The notes below the pieces were generated by a model. That model saw only the letters and a list, made by a program, of their open reading frames with translations. It was not told where the DNA came from and did no database searches. Positions 63,011 through 64,000 of a stretch of DNA of 64,000 bases are shown piece by piece. The translations under genes and the position numbers were made by a program. The stretch covers positions 73,410 to 137,409 of the forward strand of contig CAZMBE010000003.1 in assembly GCA_964564625.1 (NCBI GenBank), written 5' to 3'. Within the stretch, counting starts at the first letter, position 1; each line of letters opens with the position of its first letter. Source of the stretch: UBA2185 sp964564625 (GTDB taxonomy: Bacteria > Desulfobacterota > Syntrophia > Syntrophales > UBA2185).

Positions 63011-63472
63011 ATGGCCGACTACACGGAAAAACCGAAAGGATGGAAGGACCTCTCCCCCGAGAGGTTGGCCGAGTTAATGAACCGACGCAGTGATGGTTAT
63101 CTCCCGGCACTGCTGGGCTTCAGGCTAATATCGGCATCAAAGGAGCGCGTTCGTGCCTGCATGGAAATAGCAAAGCACCATCTGGCTCCCAATAATTATC
63201 TGCATGCGGCTTCCGTCGTCACGCTGGCTGACACGACCTGCGGGTACGCAACCATCATCAATCTACCCCAAGGAGCAGGAGGCTTCACTACCATCGAGTT
63301 GAATACCAACTTTCTCGGCACGTCCCGCGAAGGCGTCATATTCTGCGAAGGGACGCCCGCCCATATCGGAAGGCGTACGATGGTCTGGGACGCCCGCGTG
63401 TGGGATGAAAAATCTGGAAGAAACCTCGCGCTTTTCCGCTGCACCCAGATGATCCTGCCGAAACAGCAATGA
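63011..63472 (+). CDS. PaaI-like hotdog-fold thioesterase
   Basis: A 153-residue hotdog thioesterase, with LAPNNYLHAASVVTLADTTC (the PaaI-type HxGxx-like helix region, here HAASVVTLAD) and TTIELNTNFLGTSREG. Such enzymes hydrolyse acyl- or aryl-CoAs and often release inhibitory products. An AAAGGAGGG site lies before the ATG. It follows the lipoprotein esterase by about 110 bp and may share its transcript. Substrate range is not predictable, and one Cys sits near the catalytic helix. Confidence 0.85.
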   Translation: MADYTEKPKGWKDLSPERLAELMNRRSDGYLPALLGFRLISASKERVRACMEIAKHHLAPNNYLHAASVVTLADTTCGYATIINLPQGAGGFTTIELNTNFLGTSREGVIFCEGTPAHIGRRTMVWDARVWDEKSGRNLALFRCTQMILPKQQ

Positions 63473-63621
63473 GCTGCTGCCATTTATTAAAGAGATGAAC
63501 CATCGGGTTTGCACAAGGACCAGTTGGGTACCTAATCTAAAGGTGGCCTTTCAAAATATTTCTTCCACCTATGTTATCTACACAGCTGTAGTTGATCGGA
63601 TCCTCACGTTTACATGTTGAA

Positions 63622-63816
63622 ATGATGGATAAAAAGGCAGAAATTGAAGAACAACAGTTCAGGCAGCAAAGAAATTTCTTAACCCACTTTCATCCGGCAA
63701 GATCGCAGTATCTGCTTCCTTTTGATTTTCTAAAATTTTACAGCTATGTCTTTTTATACAGGCATATCTTAGAAGGGAAGACCGGGGTGATCCGGGAAGC
63801 ATCATATTCTATTTGA
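63622..63816 (+). pseudogene. Possible truncated remnant, unrecognised
   Basis: A 64-residue frame without a good ribosome site. Its latter half (SQYLLPFDFLKFYSYVFLYR and on) vaguely recalls the C-terminal end of family 2 glycosyltransferases, which often finish with FLK-Y-x-x-x-G-x-DG. If so, the gene has lost everything before it. A chance frame is equally possible. Confidence 0.25.
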
Positions 63817-63889
63817 TGGATAGTGGCATATAGTGGAATAAGAGTGCGAGTTTTCAATAAAGTGGGGAGAGAATGACGATTGAATGAGA

Positions 63890-63928
63890 TAAAAAACAAA
63901 AAGGTTGCAACCCTGATAGCCGCAACCC
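63890..63928 (-). terminator. Terminator after the tRNA-Leu at the window end
   Basis: On the minus strand GGTTGC pairs with GCAACC and is followed by TTTTTGTTTTTT. It lies about 12 bp past the CCA of tRNA-Leu. Confidence 0.8.
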
Positions 63929-63939
63929 TACGTATTCAT

Positions 63940-64000
63940 TGGTGCCTAGGGCCGGAGTTGAACCGGCACGATACTAGGTATCGAGGGATTTTAAGTCCCT
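63940..64000 (-). tRNA. tRNA-Leu (TAA), 5' part outside window
   Basis: The visible 61 nt include the anticodon stem AGGGA/TCCCT with loop CTTAAAA (anticodon TAA), a long variable arm CGATACCTAGTATCG, the T arm with TTCAACT, and an encoded CCA. The acceptor 5' strand and D arm lie beyond base 64000. Confidence 0.93.

Overview
The window looks like chromosomal DNA of a Gram-negative, probably anaerobic bacterium. The gene content (lipoproteins with lipoboxes, Lnt, MltD- and SurA-type envelope proteins, 2-hydroxyacyl-CoA dehydratase / class I benzoyl-CoA-reductase-like subunits, many PAS sensors ending in a LuxR-type helix-turn-helix, and a tRNA-Leu/tig/clpP/clpX/lon block) fits a member of the former Deltaproteobacteria (Desulfobacterota), perhaps near the Syntrophales. 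That placement is inferred from gene families, not from a marker-gene tree. Most of the window is densely packed housekeeping DNA. I see no complete insertion sequence, prophage, CRISPR array or rRNA.

Layout. 1-9.8 kb: phoH-pgpH-ybeY on the plus strand run towards mltD, prfB, lnt, corC and a radical SAM gene on the minus strand; prfB needs a programmed +1 frameshift. 9.9-16.2 kb: one minus-strand block from a consensus promoter, tRNA-Leu, tig, clpP, clpX, lon, tRNA-Val, tRNA-Asp, terminator. 16.2-24 kb: a DUF2156 protein, an MBL hydrolase, two dehydratase subunits, a secreted hypothetical protein, two PPOX-fold proteins, a class II photolyase and a 33-residue Cys-rich small ORF. 24-26.3 kb: glnS facing a tRNA-Pro/tRNA-Gln pair. 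26.4-35.1 kb: a secreted transglycosylase, then a minus-strand run comEA-like, lysC, tsaE, acpS, folP, ftsH, tilS and a HAD phosphatase. 35.3-39.3 kb: a promoter/short RNA/terminator leader before a DUF2520 gene and panB, then a SurA-like lipoprotein and miaA. 39.5-50.1 kb: a MATE pump, a SPOR protein, a predicted lipoprotein acetolactate decarboxylase, a SleB-like hydrolase, two peptide-ABC ATPases, pepA, a COG2509 flavoprotein, a 2-hydroxyacid dehydrogenase and a GYD-domain protein. 50.2-55.7 kb: cstA with a long leader, a K+ channel/TrkA-N protein, a glycogen-synthase-like enzyme and a small SAP-like protein.

56-64 kb is looser and more accessory. It holds two paralogous PAS/LuxR regulators that share an unusual C-terminal output module, an AT-rich stretch with a ribbon-helix-helix protein opposite a strong promoter and a tiny membrane protein, a zinc-finger protein, a lipoprotein GDSL esterase, a hotdog thioesterase, a possible gene remnant and the 3' part of a tRNA-Leu.

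I do not see one large, clearly new multi-gene system. The best leads are the RNA leader upstream of the DUF2520-panB operon, the Cys-terminal small ORF, the shared regulator output module, the acetolactate decarboxylase with a lipoprotein signal, and the ribbon-helix-helix/small membrane protein locus.
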